Source: Sulfurimonas sp. | GTDB taxonomy: Bacteria; Campylobacterota; Campylobacteria; Campylobacterales; Sulfurimonadaceae | DNA: 44,666 nucleotides | Direction of reading: 5' to 3' | Assembly (NCBI RefSeq): GCF_026988655.1 | Contig: NZ_JALSKT010000054.1 | Span: 1-44,666, forward strand | Shown here: positions 8,160 to 17,590 of the stretch, piece after piece | Numbering within the stretch: the first letter of the stretch is position 1 | Layout: each line of letters starts with the position of its first letter | Program-made: the position numbers and the translations under genes | Notes under the pieces: generated by a model | Database searches by the model: none | Told to the model about the DNA's origin: nothing | The model's input: the letters and a program-made list of their open reading frames with translations, nothing else

Positions 8160-9207
8160 CCATTTGTGCTGCAACTTCTGCTGCGAAGTCGTCTTCTTTT
8201 TTCTCTATTCCTTCACCTACTTCAAGGCGAACAAATTCAGTAATCTCAGCAGTTCCACCACATGCTTTTGCTGCTTTTTCAACTGCTTTAGCCACAGTCA
8301 ATTTATCATCTAAAACATATTGTTGGTCTAGTAATGCTTGCTCTTGATCAAGAAGTGTATTATCTAAAATAAAACGAGCAATTTTACCAGGAATGATTTT
8401 ATCTAAAATTTTCTCAGGTTTCCCTTCTGCAATTAACTCTGCTTTGATGTCAGCTTCAGCTTGTTTCATCACTTCATCAGTCAGTTGCATCATTGAAACA
8501 TACTGCGGTACGTTTTTAAGAGGTTTTTTAAGTCTTTTCAACTCTTCGTTCTCTTTTTTAAGTGCTTCAATACGACCTTGAGTTTCACCTGCAACATACT
8601 CAGGATCAAAATCTTTGTAACTTAAAGTTGATGGTTTCATTGCAGATGCGTGCATTGCAATTTGCTTGAGTGTATCTCTCATGCATTCAGCTGTTTTTTT
8701 ACTGTCACATTTTGCTTTTACAATCACGGCAATTCTATTGTTTGAGTGAATGTAACCATTTAAAGCAGTCGTTTCATCAGCTTCTAAAGTGTTAAAACGT
8801 CTAACTTCAATTTTTTCACCAATCTTAATAACTGTTTCAGTGAATTTTGCACCAAAGTCACTTGCCATAAGGGCAGCAACGTCAGCTGGTTGATCATTGT
8901 AAATAGCTTCTGCAGTCTCTTTTACAAGGTTTTGGAAACCTTCATTTTGAGCAACAAAGTCAGTTTCAGAATTAATTTCTACAACTGTAGCTTTTGAAAA
9001 GTCATCAGCGATTTTAATACCACAAAGACCTTCAGCTGCAACACGATCAGCTTTTTTAGCTGCTTTAGCAATACCGCGTTCTTTAAGTAGTTCTTTCGCT
9101 TTTTCCATATCTCCATCAGCTTCAACTAAAACTTTTTTACAATCCATCATCGGTGCATCAGTTTCACTACGTAACTCTTTAACCATTGCTGCTGTAATTG
9201 CTGCCAT
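8155..9207 (-). CDS. tsf: Elongation factor Ts
   Basis: EF-Ts of 350 residues, the nucleotide-exchange factor that reloads EF-Tu with GTP. The N-terminal UBA-like domain ([27 protein letters not shown]) and the core motif [12 protein letters not shown] are intact, followed by two dimerisation-type domains. It is longer than the E. coli protein (about 283), as in other Campylobacterota. It lies two bases after rpsB and ends in a hairpin at 8142-8159. Confidence 0.97.
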   Translation of the reverse strand: MAAITAAMVKELRSETDAPMMDCKKVLVEADGDMEKAKELLKERGIAKAAKKADRVAAEGLCGIKIADDFSKATVVEINSETDFVAQNEGFQNLVKETAEAIYNDQPADVAALMASDFGAKFTETVIKIGEKIEVRRFNTLEADETTALNGYIHSNNRIAVIVKAKCDSKKTAECMRDTLKQIAMHASAMKPSTLSYKDFDPEYVAGETQGRIEALKKENEELKRLKKPLKNVPQYVSMMQLTDEVMKQAEADIKAELIAEGKPEKILDKIIPGKIARFILDNTLLDQEQALLDQQYVLDDKLTVAKAVEKAAKACGGTAEITEFVRLEVGEGIEKKEDDFAAEVAAQMG

Positions 9208-9209
9208 AA

Positions 9210-9989
9210 TTATGCTTCCTCTGTTTTTGCTGGTGCTTCAGTCGCCTCAGCTTTTGTTTCTACTTCTTGTGTTGCTGTTTCTTCTGCTTGTTCTTCTTGA
9301 GCAGGTGCATCTCTTAGAGCTTTACCTTCGTTAATTGCAGCAGTCATTTCACGACAAAAAAGTTGAATTGAACGAATCGCATCATCATTTCCTGGAATTG
9401 GGTAGTCGATTAAATCTGGATCACAGTTTGTATCTAGTGGAGCTACAACCGGAATATTAAGACATCTAGCTTCTAAAACAGCGATGTGCTCTTTTACTGC
9501 ATCTACAACAAAAAGCATATCTGGAAGTTTTTTCATATTACGGATACCACCGAAATATTGCTCAAGTTTATCTTTTTTTCTTGAAAGCATTAATGCTTCT
9601 TTTTTTGTTAAAAGATCAATTTGACCATTTTCTTGCATTTCAGTAATAACATCAAGTTTGCGGATAGATTTTTGAATAGTTGGGAAGTTAGTAAGCATAC
9701 CACCTAACCATCTGTTATCTACATAAGGCATATTACAAGCAATTGCTGCTTCTCTTACAGAGTTACGAGCTTGTTTTTTTGTACCAACAAAAAGAACAGT
9801 TTTCCCTTCTGCCGCTGCATCCATAACGATAGTATACGTATTACGGAAATAACGTAAAGTTTTTTGTAAATCGATAATATAGATATTTTTACGAACACCA
9901 AAGATGTATTTTTTCATTTTCGGGTTCCAACGACGTGTTTGATGTCCAAAGTGTACACCACATTCTAAGAGGTCTTTCATAGTTACCAT
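9210..9989 (-). CDS. rpsB: 30S ribosomal protein S2
   Basis: S2 protein of 259 residues with the conserved [22 protein letters not shown] opening, the FVGTKKQAR stretch, [12 protein letters not shown], and the [23 protein letters not shown] region that ends the globular domain. A tail rich in Glu, Ala and Thr follows. S2 binds late in 30S assembly near S1. AAGGAT lies about 7 bases before ATG 9989. First gene of the rpsB-tsf operon, with a promoter candidate at 10140-10145. Confidence 0.98.
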   Translation of the reverse strand: MVTMKDLLECGVHFGHQTRRWNPKMKKYIFGVRKNIYIIDLQKTLRYFRNTYTIVMDAAAEGKTVLFVGTKKQARNSVREAAIACNMPYVDNRWLGGMLTNFPTIQKSIRKLDVITEMQENGQIDLLTKKEALMLSRKKDKLEQYFGGIRNMKKLPDMLFVVDAVKEHIAVLEARCLNIPVVAPLDTNCDPDLIDYPIPGNDDAIRSIQLFCREMTAAINEGKALRDAPAQEEQAEETATQEVETKAEATEAPAKTEEA

Positions 9990-10139
9990 AGGGTATCCTT
10001 AAAGGTTGTTTTTCAAACCAGAGATTTATCAGTTGGCTTTGGTAATGTCGAACAATTATCCATTAAAAAATGGGTTGCACTGATTTTTGACACATACCTG
10101 TTAATATTTTCATTCACATAAAGAAAGAAAAATCCGTGA

Positions 10140-10145
10140 ATTATA
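10140..10145 (-). promoter_or_regulatory. -10 element for rpsB-tsf
   Basis: A perfect TATAAT on the minus strand, preceded by TTTTTTGAG, leaves a leader of about 140 bases before rpsB. The leader contains a hairpin CCATT/AATGG at 10060-10073, which could take part in S2 autoregulation as seen for rpsB leaders in other bacteria. That role is inference. Confidence 0.55.
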
Positions 10146-10223
10146 CTCAAAAAACATTTAAATAGAGCTTTTTAAAGATATATTTAGTATAGTATAACAA
10201 TAATTATATAAAAAGGGAAATTT

Positions 10224-11753
10224 ATGAAGAGACCTCTCCTGCTATCTTTAGCTACTATTGCTCTACTTAGCTCAAACCTAAACGCAGCTACAATGTATGA
10301 TAAGTTCCAGACTATGGAACTTGAAATGAAAAAAATGAAACAAGAGTTAAAAACACTCAAAGAAGAACAAGCGGCAGTTGCAAAAGCCGTAGAAGCTGCG
10401 AAAGAGGAAGCACAAAATGCTTCTGAAGATGAGGATGAAGAAGAGAGTGTTACAGAACAGCTCGAAGAGTTACAAGAATCTGTTTCAGACCTTAATCGTG
10501 CTACAAATGGCAACCATGTGAAATTCGGTGTGGATTATAGATACACTGTTGAAAACTTACAATATAAAATGGCAGATGGCAGCGAACAAAACAATGATGC
10601 ATTTATGACAAATCGCTTTTGGCTCAACATGAACTGGGCAACAACAAAACATATTAGTTTTTCTGGACAACTTGCATATAATAAAGCCTTTGGTGCTAGA
10701 AGTGGGGCACAAACAGGGCCATATGAAACTTTTGACTGGATTGCAAATGAAAATGCATATAATGATACTCTTCGTATTCGATCAGCGTATTTCTACTACA
10801 AAAATGACACATTTTTAGGAACTGATATACCATGGACTTTCAGCATAGGTCGTCGTCCATCTACAAATGGACATCTAGTAAACCTAAGGGATGATGATCA
10901 TGCTGCTTCACCTATGGGACATAACATCAATGTAGAATTTGATGGTCTTAGTTCTAAATTTGCTCTTGAAGAGCTTACTGGTGTTGATGGAATGTACATA
11001 AAAGTTTGTGCTGGACGTGGGCTTAGTAATGCTAAACCAAGACTTAGTACGGCACCATATACAACAGAGGATACAACAACTCCGGATATTGATTTAGCAG
11101 GCTTAATTTTCACTCCTTACAGTGACGGACAGTACTCTTTCAATACGCAATACTATTATGCAAATAACTTAATCGATGCAATTGATCCAACAAATCCAAG
11201 CTTAGGATTTAAAGCTGTTGGAGGTTTACATGCCTTCACAGCCAATATTATTGCAAATGGTATAGGTGATGGTATAAGTGATTTTCTTGATGATACAACA
11301 TTATTTGTTAGTGGTGCAGTAAGTATTACAGACCCTAGTAAAAATGGTGGTGGTATGCTTGGACGACTTGATCCTAAAACTGGATATTCTGCATGGGCTG
11401 GTTTACAAATTCCTTCATTGATTTCAGAAGAAGGAAGATGGGGCATAGAGTATAATTGGGGAAGTAAATTTTGGAGGAGTATGACTTATGGTGAAGATAC
11501 AAATATAGGTTCAAAACTAGCAGTTCGTGGTGATGCCTATGAAGCTTACTTTACAGAACCATTACTGGATGATGTTCTTTCAATGCAAATTCGTTATACT
11601 TATATAGATTACAAATTTAGTGGTAGTAATGGATTTTTTGGAAATGCTACGGGAGAACCATTATCTATGGATCAAGCTGTTGCATCTGGCTTAGGAAGTT
11701 TTGTAGTTGATACAGCGCAAGATATCCGTTTTTATATAAGATACAGATACTAA
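10224..11753 (+). CDS. DUF3373-type outer-membrane porin-like protein
   Basis: Exported protein of 509 residues. A signal peptide (MKRPLLLSLATIALLSSNLNA) is followed by a coiled coil (residues about 25-90, EMKKMKQELKTLKEEQ and an acidic linker). A long beta-rich region with alternating aromatic residues runs to a C-terminal FYIRYRY, the terminal aromatic strand recognised by the BAM machinery. The layout of coiled coil plus barrel matches the DUF3373 proteins common in Sulfurimonas and relatives, thought to be outer-membrane pores. It is monocistronic, with AAAAAGGG about 7 bases before the ATG. The AAACGCAG word occurs in its signal peptide and again at its stop codon. Confidence 0.8.
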   Translation: MKRPLLLSLATIALLSSNLNAATMYDKFQTMELEMKKMKQELKTLKEEQAAVAKAVEAAKEEAQNASEDEDEEESVTEQLEELQESVSDLNRATNGNHVKFGVDYRYTVENLQYKMADGSEQNNDAFMTNRFWLNMNWATTKHISFSGQLAYNKAFGARSGAQTGPYETFDWIANENAYNDTLRIRSAYFYYKNDTFLGTDIPWTFSIGRRPSTNGHLVNLRDDDHAASPMGHNINVEFDGLSSKFALEELTGVDGMYIKVCAGRGLSNAKPRLSTAPYTTEDTTTPDIDLAGLIFTPYSDGQYSFNTQYYYANNLIDAIDPTNPSLGFKAVGGLHAFTANIIANGIGDGISDFLDDTTLFVSGAVSITDPSKNGGGMLGRLDPKTGYSAWAGLQIPSLISEEGRWGIEYNWGSKFWRSMTYGEDTNIGSKLAVRGDAYEAYFTEPLLDDVLSMQIRYTYIDYKFSGSNGFFGNATGEPLSMDQAVASGLGSFVVDTAQDIRFYIRYRY

Positions 11754-11764
11754 ACGCAGTTACT

Positions 11765-11783
11765 GTTCCTCCTTATGAGGAAC
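11765..11783. terminator. Hairpin between convergent DUF3373 and peroxiredoxin genes
   Basis: Perfect seven-base-pair stem GTTCCTC / GAGGAAC with a five-base loop, between two tail-to-tail genes. No T-run follows on either strand, so it may act as a transcript end-protecting stem rather than a strong intrinsic terminator. Confidence 0.45.
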
Positions 11784-11796
11784 GCTCTAGAAAGTA

Positions 11797-12267
11797 TTAA
11801 GAAGCTTGTAGCTCAGCAAGTTTCTCTTTTACTGCTTCTACATGACCTTTAACACGGACTTTTTCCCATTTAGCTCCAACAATACCTTCGGGATCAATTA
11901 TAAAAGTTGAACGAACAATTCCCATATACTCTTTTCCATAATTTTTCTTCAACTGCCATACGCCATACTCTTGCATCATCTGTGTACTTTCATCACTAAG
12001 TAGAGTAATACCTAAATCATGCTTTTGTATAAAATTTCTATGTTTTTTTGTACTATCTGCACTTACACCCAAAATAATAGCATCAAGTGAACTAAAATCA
12101 GGTGCGGCTTCTGTAAACTCACATGCTTCTGTTGTGCATCCTGGAGTATTATCTCGTGGATAAAAGTATAAAACTATCCACTTTCCTTTTAAGTCTCGTA
12201 AACACATCTCAACATCATCTTGATTTGGTAAGCAAAAATCAGGTGCTTTTTGTCCAATTTCTAACAT
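11797..12267 (-). CDS. bcp: Thioredoxin-dependent peroxiredoxin (Bcp/PrxQ)
   Basis: Peroxiredoxin of 156 residues, the PrxQ length. The peroxidatic Cys44 is in the PGCTTEAC motif and the resolving Cys49 lies five residues later, the classic atypical two-Cys PrxQ arrangement. It reduces hydrogen peroxide and organic peroxides with electrons from thioredoxin in the cytoplasm. I start at ATG 12267 (MLEIGQKAPDF) because AGGAG sits 6 bases upstream; a longer frame to 12318 would add an unlikely N-terminal extension overlapping the upstream gene. Last gene of the operon that begins with the prenyltransferase. Confidence 0.94.
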   Translation of the reverse strand: MLEIGQKAPDFCLPNQDDVEMCLRDLKGKWIVLYFYPRDNTPGCTTEACEFTEAAPDFSSLDAIILGVSADSTKKHRNFIQKHDLGITLLSDESTQMMQEYGVWQLKKNYGKEYMGIVRSTFIIDPEGIVGAKWEKVRVKGHVEAVKEKLAELQAS

Positions 12268-12287
12268 ATTTTCTCCTACTAATAAAT

Positions 12288-12767
12288 TTAATATACAAAT
12301 AGTAGTAAATATACCCAAATACCACTAAACGAAGTAAAAACAATACCCAAAAAAGTTTTCAAAGCCAAAAGCTTATGCGCACTTGATTTGATTCCTGGAA
12401 TTTCTGCTTTTGCAAATTGTATATTTGCTTTAATTATTGTAGTTGCCCAGTATATAAGTGTAAGAAATGCTATAAAAATATGTACACCCAAAACAATTGA
12501 AACATAAGTATGTGACACTTCACTTCCTTGGATAAAAGCGTCAAAACCACCACCCACACGAACACCATATTCAAAATAACCAACAACTATAACGGACACT
12601 ACAAAAATAATATTTTGACTCAAGCCATGTGCTTTATAGAGCTTTTTCTTTGCAAGTAAAATTGAACTATACACAATAAGTGGCAATACCGCCACTATCA
12701 ACGTTACAAAATCCATAAATATTGGAGCTCTTGTTCCTAAAAACCCTTCTGTAAACATGTATTCCAT
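12288..12767 (-). CDS. DUF420-like integral membrane protein
   Basis: Protein of 159 residues with four or five hydrophobic segments (MDFVTLIVAVLPLIVYSSILLA; NIIFVVSVIVVGYFEYG; TYVSIVLGVHIFIAFLTLIYWATTII; LLALKTFLGIVFTSFSGIWVYLLLF). Histidines within or next to the helices (HGLSQ, SHTY, GVHIF, SAHK) and the overall size suggest the DUF420 family, sometimes linked to cytochrome oxidase assembly or heme. I cannot assign a reaction. It lies 4 bases after the DedA gene and 20 before bcp, so is part of the same operon. Confidence 0.55.
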   Translation of the reverse strand: MEYMFTEGFLGTRAPIFMDFVTLIVAVLPLIVYSSILLAKKKLYKAHGLSQNIIFVVSVIVVGYFEYGVRVGGGFDAFIQGSEVSHTYVSIVLGVHIFIAFLTLIYWATTIIKANIQFAKAEIPGIKSSAHKLLALKTFLGIVFTSFSGIWVYLLLFVY

Positions 12768-12771
12768 AATT

Positions 12772-13371
12772 TTAAACCTTTTTCTTTTGATAGCGGAAGT
12801 ATAGCCAAACCATTACAAATAAGAAAATTATAATCGCAATAGTTATCTCTTTTAAGTATTCATTTATCAAAGCTTCATTTTCGCCTAAAAAGTAACCCAA
12901 AAAAACTAAAATAAAAGCCCAAATACCTGCACCTAAAGCAGTAAAAAATGTAAACTCCATAATATTCATCTTTGCTAAACCCGCAGGAATAGAGATGAGT
13001 TGACGTACTCCAGGGATAAGCCTTCCAGTAAATGTAGAAATATGTCCATGCTTTTTAAAATAACTCTCCATCTTCTCTAGTGTTTCTTGTGAGATGAAAA
13101 AATATCTACCAAAACGTAAAAGAAACCTGCGTCCTAAAGTAAAAGCTAGATAATAATTTACCAAAGAGCCGACTAAAGAACCAGCAAGAGCACTCGACAT
13201 AATGTATGCCACATTCATATCTCCCTTAGAAGCTAAATAGCCAGCAGGGATGAGTACTATTTCACTCGGGAAGGGAATAAAACTTGACTCTATTGCCATC
13301 ATTATAAATATGCCTAAATATCCCCAGTCAAAGATTAAATCAACTAATTCTTGTGCTAATTCATGTATCAT
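12772..13371 (-). CDS. DedA family membrane protein
   Basis: Protein of 199 residues with the DedA/VTT signature: GYLGIFIMMAIESSFIPFPSEIVLIPAGYLAS, a re-entrant region with the conserved Glu and Pro-Ser-Glu, then FTGRLIPGVRQLISIPAGLAKM with the essential Arg residues. DedA proteins are inner-membrane transporters or flippases; some recycle undecaprenyl phosphate or phosphatidylethanolamine. The position overlapping murG by four bases (ATGA) would suit a lipid-carrier recycling role, but that is inference. Confidence 0.88.
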   Translation of the reverse strand: MIHELAQELVDLIFDWGYLGIFIMMAIESSFIPFPSEIVLIPAGYLASKGDMNVAYIMSSALAGSLVGSLVNYYLAFTLGRRFLLRFGRYFFISQETLEKMESYFKKHGHISTFTGRLIPGVRQLISIPAGLAKMNIMEFTFFTALGAGIWAFILVFLGYFLGENEALINEYLKEITIAIIIFLFVMVWLYFRYQKKKV

Positions 13372-14390
13372 TTTATCTGTTCCTCAACATCTTTTATCAT
13401 TTGCAGTGCTACATCTTTTACAGCATAATCCAAAAGTTTTTCACTTTTTTGTTTTAAATCTGGATGCTTTAGAATTTTTATGAGCACTGATTTTAAATTT
13501 TCATCCTCTCTTGCACACCAGCCAAGACTGTTTTTCACGATAAACTGCGCATTGTAGTACTGATGATCTCCTGCTGCATAGGGATAAGGGATAAAAAGTG
13601 CTGGGCAGCCATTTGCTGTAAGCTCCCACAGCGTTGATGCCCCAGCGCGTGAAACCGCTAAATCTGCTCTACTTATCAGCTCAGGAAGATTTTTTGTAAA
13701 ACCATAAAGCTCAACTGCAACACCCATCTCTTTGTATGCCGCCTCTACTTCCTCAAAATTACGCTCACCTGCTTGATGAATAATCTTAATATTCATCTTT
13801 TGTAACTTATGTGCGACACTTAAAGCCAATTCATTTATCGCTTTTGCACCTTGTGAACCCCCAAGAAATACAACAGTCTCAAGTTTTTCTCTAACACGTG
13901 CATTTTTATAAAAAATTTCTTTTACAGGATAGCCTTGAATTGGCGATCTCTCATCATAAGCGGAGATAAATCTTTTTGCATATTTTTTCAGTAAAGAGTT
14001 CAATCTCCCCTGCACTGCATTTTGTTCATGAATAAAAAGTGGAATAAACAAAGAGAGAGTTCCAAACGCAGCAGGAGCAGCGGAAAAGCCACCCACACTG
14101 TACGTTGCTTGAATTTTATGTTTTTTAAGAATTTTTCTTGCCCGCACAAAAGCCCTAAAAACTTTATAAAGAGCTTTAAGTTTACCTATTCCTTTTTGGT
14201 TTACTACCCCTGTTGTTTGTAAAAAATAAACATGAGAAAAAGGACTGTTTTTAAGAAAATATTTTTTATCCTGTCCACTTGTTGAACCTATAAAAATAAC
14301 TTCATGTCCTTCACAGACTGCAGCTTCAGCTAAAGCCTCTGCTATCATCAAGTGTCCACCAGTTCCACCACCTGTTATACATAATTTCAT
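13368..14390 (-). CDS. murG: UDP-GlcNAc--lipid I N-acetylglucosaminyltransferase MurG
   Basis: GT-B glycosyltransferase of 340 residues, near the family norm of 350. The N-terminal G-loop ITGGGTGGHL binds the lipid side, LFIHEQNAVQGRLN is the conserved acceptor segment, and FLGGSQGAKAIN plus ISRADLAVSRAGASTLWEL form the UDP-GlcNAc site. It adds GlcNAc to lipid I to make lipid II at the cytoplasmic face of the inner membrane. It follows ftsW by 10 bases, a common cell-wall gene pairing. Confidence 0.96.
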   Translation of the reverse strand: MKLCITGGGTGGHLMIAEALAEAAVCEGHEVIFIGSTSGQDKKYFLKNSPFSHVYFLQTTGVVNQKGIGKLKALYKVFRAFVRARKILKKHKIQATYSVGGFSAAPAAFGTLSLFIPLFIHEQNAVQGRLNSLLKKYAKRFISAYDERSPIQGYPVKEIFYKNARVREKLETVVFLGGSQGAKAINELALSVAHKLQKMNIKIIHQAGERNFEEVEAAYKEMGVAVELYGFTKNLPELISRADLAVSRAGASTLWELTANGCPALFIPYPYAAGDHQYYNAQFIVKNSLGWCAREDENLKSVLIKILKHPDLKQKSEKLLDYAVKDVALQMIKDVEEQIK

Positions 14391-14400
14391 CGACCCTCTC

Positions 14401-15567
14401 CTATCGCATATCAGCTTTTTTTGAAGCCATCAAAACCATACCTACGCCAAACGCAGCGCCAAGCATGGATGAACCACCATAACTCAAGAAAGGCACAGAT
14501 ATTCCCTTGATAGGTGTAATTCCGCTAATACCGTAAGCATTCACCAAAAATGAAAAAGATAAAATCAATCCTATCCCAATACTAAAAAGATAAATACTTG
14601 TATCCTTTGAACGGTTTGCAACTTTAAAGATTCTTTGTATCATCCATAAAAAAATAATGACAACAAACAAAACACCAACAAAACCAAACTCTTCTGCAAG
14701 TCCTGCCAAAACAAAGTCAGTATGCACTTCACTTAAAAATCCCAGCTTAAATGTTCCATCCGCCAAACCCGTTCCAAAAAGCCCGCCATTGTGAATGGCA
14801 TTAAGTGAATTTCCTATCTGATATGGTTCTACTTCAACAGGGACTCTAAGCTTATCAGCTAAAGCTGTTGGTAAAAGCTCAAGAACAGAGTTTTGAGCCA
14901 AGGCCCACCATGATTTTATACGCAAGATTCTATGTTCTGCTGTTACAATAAAAATCACAACTGCACTAAAAATAACTCCCAAAATAGTAAGGAAAAATCG
15001 AAAACTACTTCCTGCAAACATAAGCATAAACAACAGCGTAGCACCAAGAACGACAACCTGCCCAATGTCTTTTTGTAAAAAAGCAATGATAAACATAGAG
15101 GCTAAAAAAACAACGCCATAGGGTAAAAATCTTTTAAACTCATTTGAGATTCCCATACCATCATGATGCCCTAATTTACGAGAAAAGCTCCATGCTAAAA
15201 AGTAAATAAATCCTACTTTAAAAAACTCTACAGGTGCGAGTGAAAAGCCAGCAATTTTTATCCATCTTTTTGCTCCACCAACTTCGCTTACGATACTCTC
15301 AGGTAAAAAGGGCATTGCAATCATTAAGGTCAAAGAACCTAAAAAAAGCGTAAACCCAATAATCTTGAGCCATCTATCTGGATCAAGTAAAGAAAGCCCC
15401 CATATAAGAAATATGCTTCCTATTCCAAAAATTATTTGTCTTATAACAAAATGAAATTCATTTACGCCAAATAAAAGGGTAGTATAAGGAGTAAGGGTAT
15501 AGGACAGTATAATACTTATACCAATTAAAATGCTAACAAGTGTAAAAAGTTTTCTATCTGCAGTCAA
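14401..15567 (-). CDS. ftsW: Septal peptidoglycan glycosyltransferase FtsW
   Basis: SEDS family protein of 388 residues with about ten membrane segments. Family motifs include VGGAKRWIKIAGFSLAPVEFFKVGFIYFLAW, FLQKDIGQVVVLGATLLFMLMFAG (with the catalytic-type Asp in QKDIG), EVHTDFVLAGLAEEFGF and the end-loop ISVPFLSYGGSSMLG. With its partner class B PBP it polymerises lipid II at the division site. It could be RodA instead, but its pairing with murG favours FtsW. The start is a TTG at 15567, six bases after the upstream stop, as no ATG is in frame nearby. Confidence 0.9.
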   Translation of the reverse strand: MTADRKLFTLVSILIGISIILSYTLTPYTTLLFGVNEFHFVIRQIIFGIGSIFLIWGLSLLDPDRWLKIIGFTLFLGSLTLMIAMPFLPESIVSEVGGAKRWIKIAGFSLAPVEFFKVGFIYFLAWSFSRKLGHHDGMGISNEFKRFLPYGVVFLASMFIIAFLQKDIGQVVVLGATLLFMLMFAGSSFRFFLTILGVIFSAVVIFIVTAEHRILRIKSWWALAQNSVLELLPTALADKLRVPVEVEPYQIGNSLNAIHNGGLFGTGLADGTFKLGFLSEVHTDFVLAGLAEEFGFVGVLFVVIIFLWMIQRIFKVANRSKDTSIYLFSIGIGLILSFSFLVNAYGISGITPIKGISVPFLSYGGSSMLGAAFGVGMVLMASKKADMR

Positions 15568-15573
15568 AAAATA

Positions 15574-16098
15574 CTACTTAATCTTATTTATTTTCAAAAC
15601 AAATTCAACTTCAGGCTTTGAAATATGTAACTCTTTAGAGATAGTTTCAACCCCAACACCTTGCTTAAACAGGGAGATAATTTTTTCATCATCATTTCCA
15701 TGAACAGATGAGGGAATAGATATCTGTTTCACACCACTTTCAAGTTGCGTCATACGAGATTCTAACTCCACTTCTATCGTATTTATATTGTTTTGGAGTT
15801 GTTTTAAAGCTAAAGAGAGTGGTTGTACCATATCATACACACTCCGTTCAATCTCTTGATAAATCTCTTCATCATTCATACGTTGTGAGTTTGCTTTGAT
15901 ACTTGACTGCGTTTGGGCAAGCTCTTTTTTGAGATAATAGAGTTCACGGTTGAGATCTTCAACAACAGAAGCAACAGAACGAATGTTTTTAGAGTAACTT
16001 GCATCTTTTGTAAAGGCGTAATAGAGTAGATATAAAATTAATACTGCCATTGCAATAACAATATATTCAATACCAAAATTCATATTTTCAAAATTCAC
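15574..16098 (-). CDS. Membrane-anchored coiled-coil protein with DUF2802-like C-terminus
   Basis: Protein of 174 residues: one N-terminal membrane helix (YIVIAMAVLILYLLYYAF, about residues 11-28), a cytoplasmic coiled coil (about 45-130) and a C-terminal helix-turn-helix-like motif (EKIISLFKQGVGVETISKELHISKPEVEFVLKIN). That motif resembles the DUF2802 domain of polar and flagellar-associated proteins in epsilon- and gammaproteobacteria. Function unknown. The start is GTG 16098, overlapping the previous stop (GTGA); ATG 16083 is possible. It sits directly before ftsW in the operon. Confidence 0.65.
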   Translation of the reverse strand: MNFENMNFGIEYIVIAMAVLILYLLYYAFTKDASYSKNIRSVASVVEDLNRELYYLKKELAQTQSSIKANSQRMNDEEIYQEIERSVYDMVQPLSLALKQLQNNINTIEVELESRMTQLESGVKQISIPSSVHGNDDEKIISLFKQGVGVETISKELHISKPEVEFVLKINKIK

Positions 16099-16619
16099 GA
16101 TTTTTTCTCTCTTGCTTCACGAATAAGGACACGTTCACGTGCTGTCATATAGGCTGCCCACTCTTTTTCATCACGTTCATGCATTTTGACAATTTGCGCT
16201 AAACTCCCAGAGAGTGCCTTAAAAAACACACCAATATCTCTCTTTGGATGCACAGGCATTTCAATACGTCCATAATACTCTTTACCCTCTTCAAGCAAAG
16301 CATCCTTAAGCTCAAAATATTCAAAGCCTATCGCTTTTATCTCCGCTTCACAAGTTAATGAAACTCTTTTAGGTGTCTCATTTTTTATCAGCATTTCAAG
16401 TGCGTCTATTTTTCTATGCAGTTCAACCACTAAATTTAGCAGTACAGGATCACTCTCTGCTGTTTCACCTCTTGCCTTAGCAAGCTTGAGCCACTGGCTG
16501 ATAGGATCATCATCACTTTCACTCAGTTTTTGGTACTCTCGCTCAAATAGCTCTCTATCTAAAGAGGCTTCACTAAACTGAAGGCTAATAGGTGCTGGAA
16601 CTAAACGTGGTTTATTCAT
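16095..16619 (-). CDS. Uncharacterised protein, possibly PilZ-like
   Basis: Soluble protein of 174 residues. The N-terminal half is helical with charged residues (DRELFEREYQKL, VELHRKIDALEML). The C-terminal half has beta-strand spacing (VSLTCEAEIKAIGFEYF, YYGRIEMPVHP, IGVFFKALSG), and a final helix (MHERDEKEWAAYMTARERVLIREAR) like the end of some PilZ-type c-di-GMP receptors. I do not see a clear RxxxR plus D/NxSxxG binding motif, so c-di-GMP binding is doubtful. It overlaps both neighbours by four bases (ATGA junctions), so is tightly coupled to the prenyltransferase and the DUF2802-like gene. Confidence 0.5.
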   Translation of the reverse strand: MNKPRLVPAPISLQFSEASLDRELFEREYQKLSESDDDPISQWLKLAKARGETAESDPVLLNLVVELHRKIDALEMLIKNETPKRVSLTCEAEIKAIGFEYFELKDALLEEGKEYYGRIEMPVHPKRDIGVFFKALSGSLAQIVKMHERDEKEWAAYMTARERVLIREAREKKS

Positions 16620-17476
16620 GATACAATCCTATCAAACACAATAAGAACAAAAAATGCAATGCCCAAATAACCATTCACTGTAAAAAATGCACGATCAATT
16701 TTTGTAAAATCTTTGCGAACTAAAGTTTGTTCATAATACAAAACAAAAGCACTGCCTATCGCTGCAATATAAGCAAAAAAGCCAAGCCCTGCAGCCCAAA
16801 CAAAAAGCAACCAAAAAAGCACAGCAAGTCCATGAAAAAGTGATGAGATAAAAAGCGTAGCCTCTGCACCATACATAGAAGGAATAGAATGCAATCCTTT
16901 TTCTTTGTCAAACTCTATATCTTGTAAAGAGTAAAGCAAATCAAAACCTGCCACCCAAAAAATCACGCCAAGAGAGAGTAAAACTGACCAAAGAGGAATA
17001 GTCGCACTGACGGCTACAACACCAGCTACAGGGGCAAGTCCTAAAGATATACCAAGAATGATATGCGCAAGTGAAGAAAATCTTTTAAAGTAGGAGTAAG
17101 AGCCTAAAACAAGTAAAATAGGGATGCTTAAAGCAAATGCAAGAGAATTAATCATATACGCAACAAAAATAAAAACTACTGCGTTTACAGCGATAAATAT
17201 CAAGATACTAACACTATCGAGCCGACCATCAACATTTGGCCGAGAAGCTGTTCTTGGGTTTAATACATCAATGTCACGATCCGCATAACGGTTCACGCCC
17301 ATAGCCAAATTTCTCGCACTTACGGCTGCTAAAACTCCCATAATCAAGAGCCAAACTCCAAACCAACCATCAGCTGCAACAACCATTGAAATAAATATAA
17401 AAGGTAATGAAAATATAGAATGTTCAAACATTACAAGTTCATTAAAATCTTTTGCTTTTTGGATTATTCTTTGCAC
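16616..17476 (-). CDS. mqnP: UbiA-family polyprenyltransferase (MqnP type, menaquinone biosynthesis)
   Basis: Membrane prenyltransferase of 286 residues with the two Asp-rich motifs of the UbiA family: NRYADRDIDVLNPRTASRP and DLLYSLQDIEFDKEKGL, which bind the polyprenyl diphosphate through Mg2+. In Campylobacterota that use the futalosine route, this protein attaches the prenyl chain to dihydroxynaphthoate (MqnP). mqnC of the same pathway is at 24532 in this window, supporting the assignment. I start at GTG 17476 because TTAGGGA lies 6 bases upstream; the frame extends to a TTG at 17515 without a ribosome-binding site. First gene of an eight-gene operon. Confidence 0.82.
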   Translation of the reverse strand: MQRIIQKAKDFNELVMFEHSIFSLPFIFISMVVAADGWFGVWLLIMGVLAAVSARNLAMGVNRYADRDIDVLNPRTASRPNVDGRLDSVSILIFIAVNAVVFIFVAYMINSLAFALSIPILLVLGSYSYFKRFSSLAHIILGISLGLAPVAGVVAVSATIPLWSVLLSLGVIFWVAGFDLLYSLQDIEFDKEKGLHSIPSMYGAEATLFISSLFHGLAVLFWLLFVWAAGLGFFAYIAAIGSAFVLYYEQTLVRKDFTKIDRAFFTVNGYLGIAFFVLIVFDRIVS

Positions 17477-17555
17477 ATTGTTCCCTAATTTGTTATTAAA
17501 AGTTATTTTATCCAAAAGTGATTTAAAGCTGGATGATATTAAAGAAATAATAGTG

Positions 17556-17561
17556 TAAAAT
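17556..17561 (+). promoter_or_regulatory. -10 element for lipoprotein-miaA
   Basis: TAAAAT, preceded by GTG, lies about 30 bases before ATG 17591. A transcript starting about 7 bases downstream would begin near 17568, which favours that ATG over the one at 17573. Confidence 0.35.
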
Positions 17562-17590
17562 ATCTCAAATAAATGAGGAATAAAACAACT

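Noticed and set aside
10184-10513. 109-codon minus-strand frame rich in Ser
   Set aside because: Antisense to the signal and coiled-coil region of the DUF3373 protein; no support.
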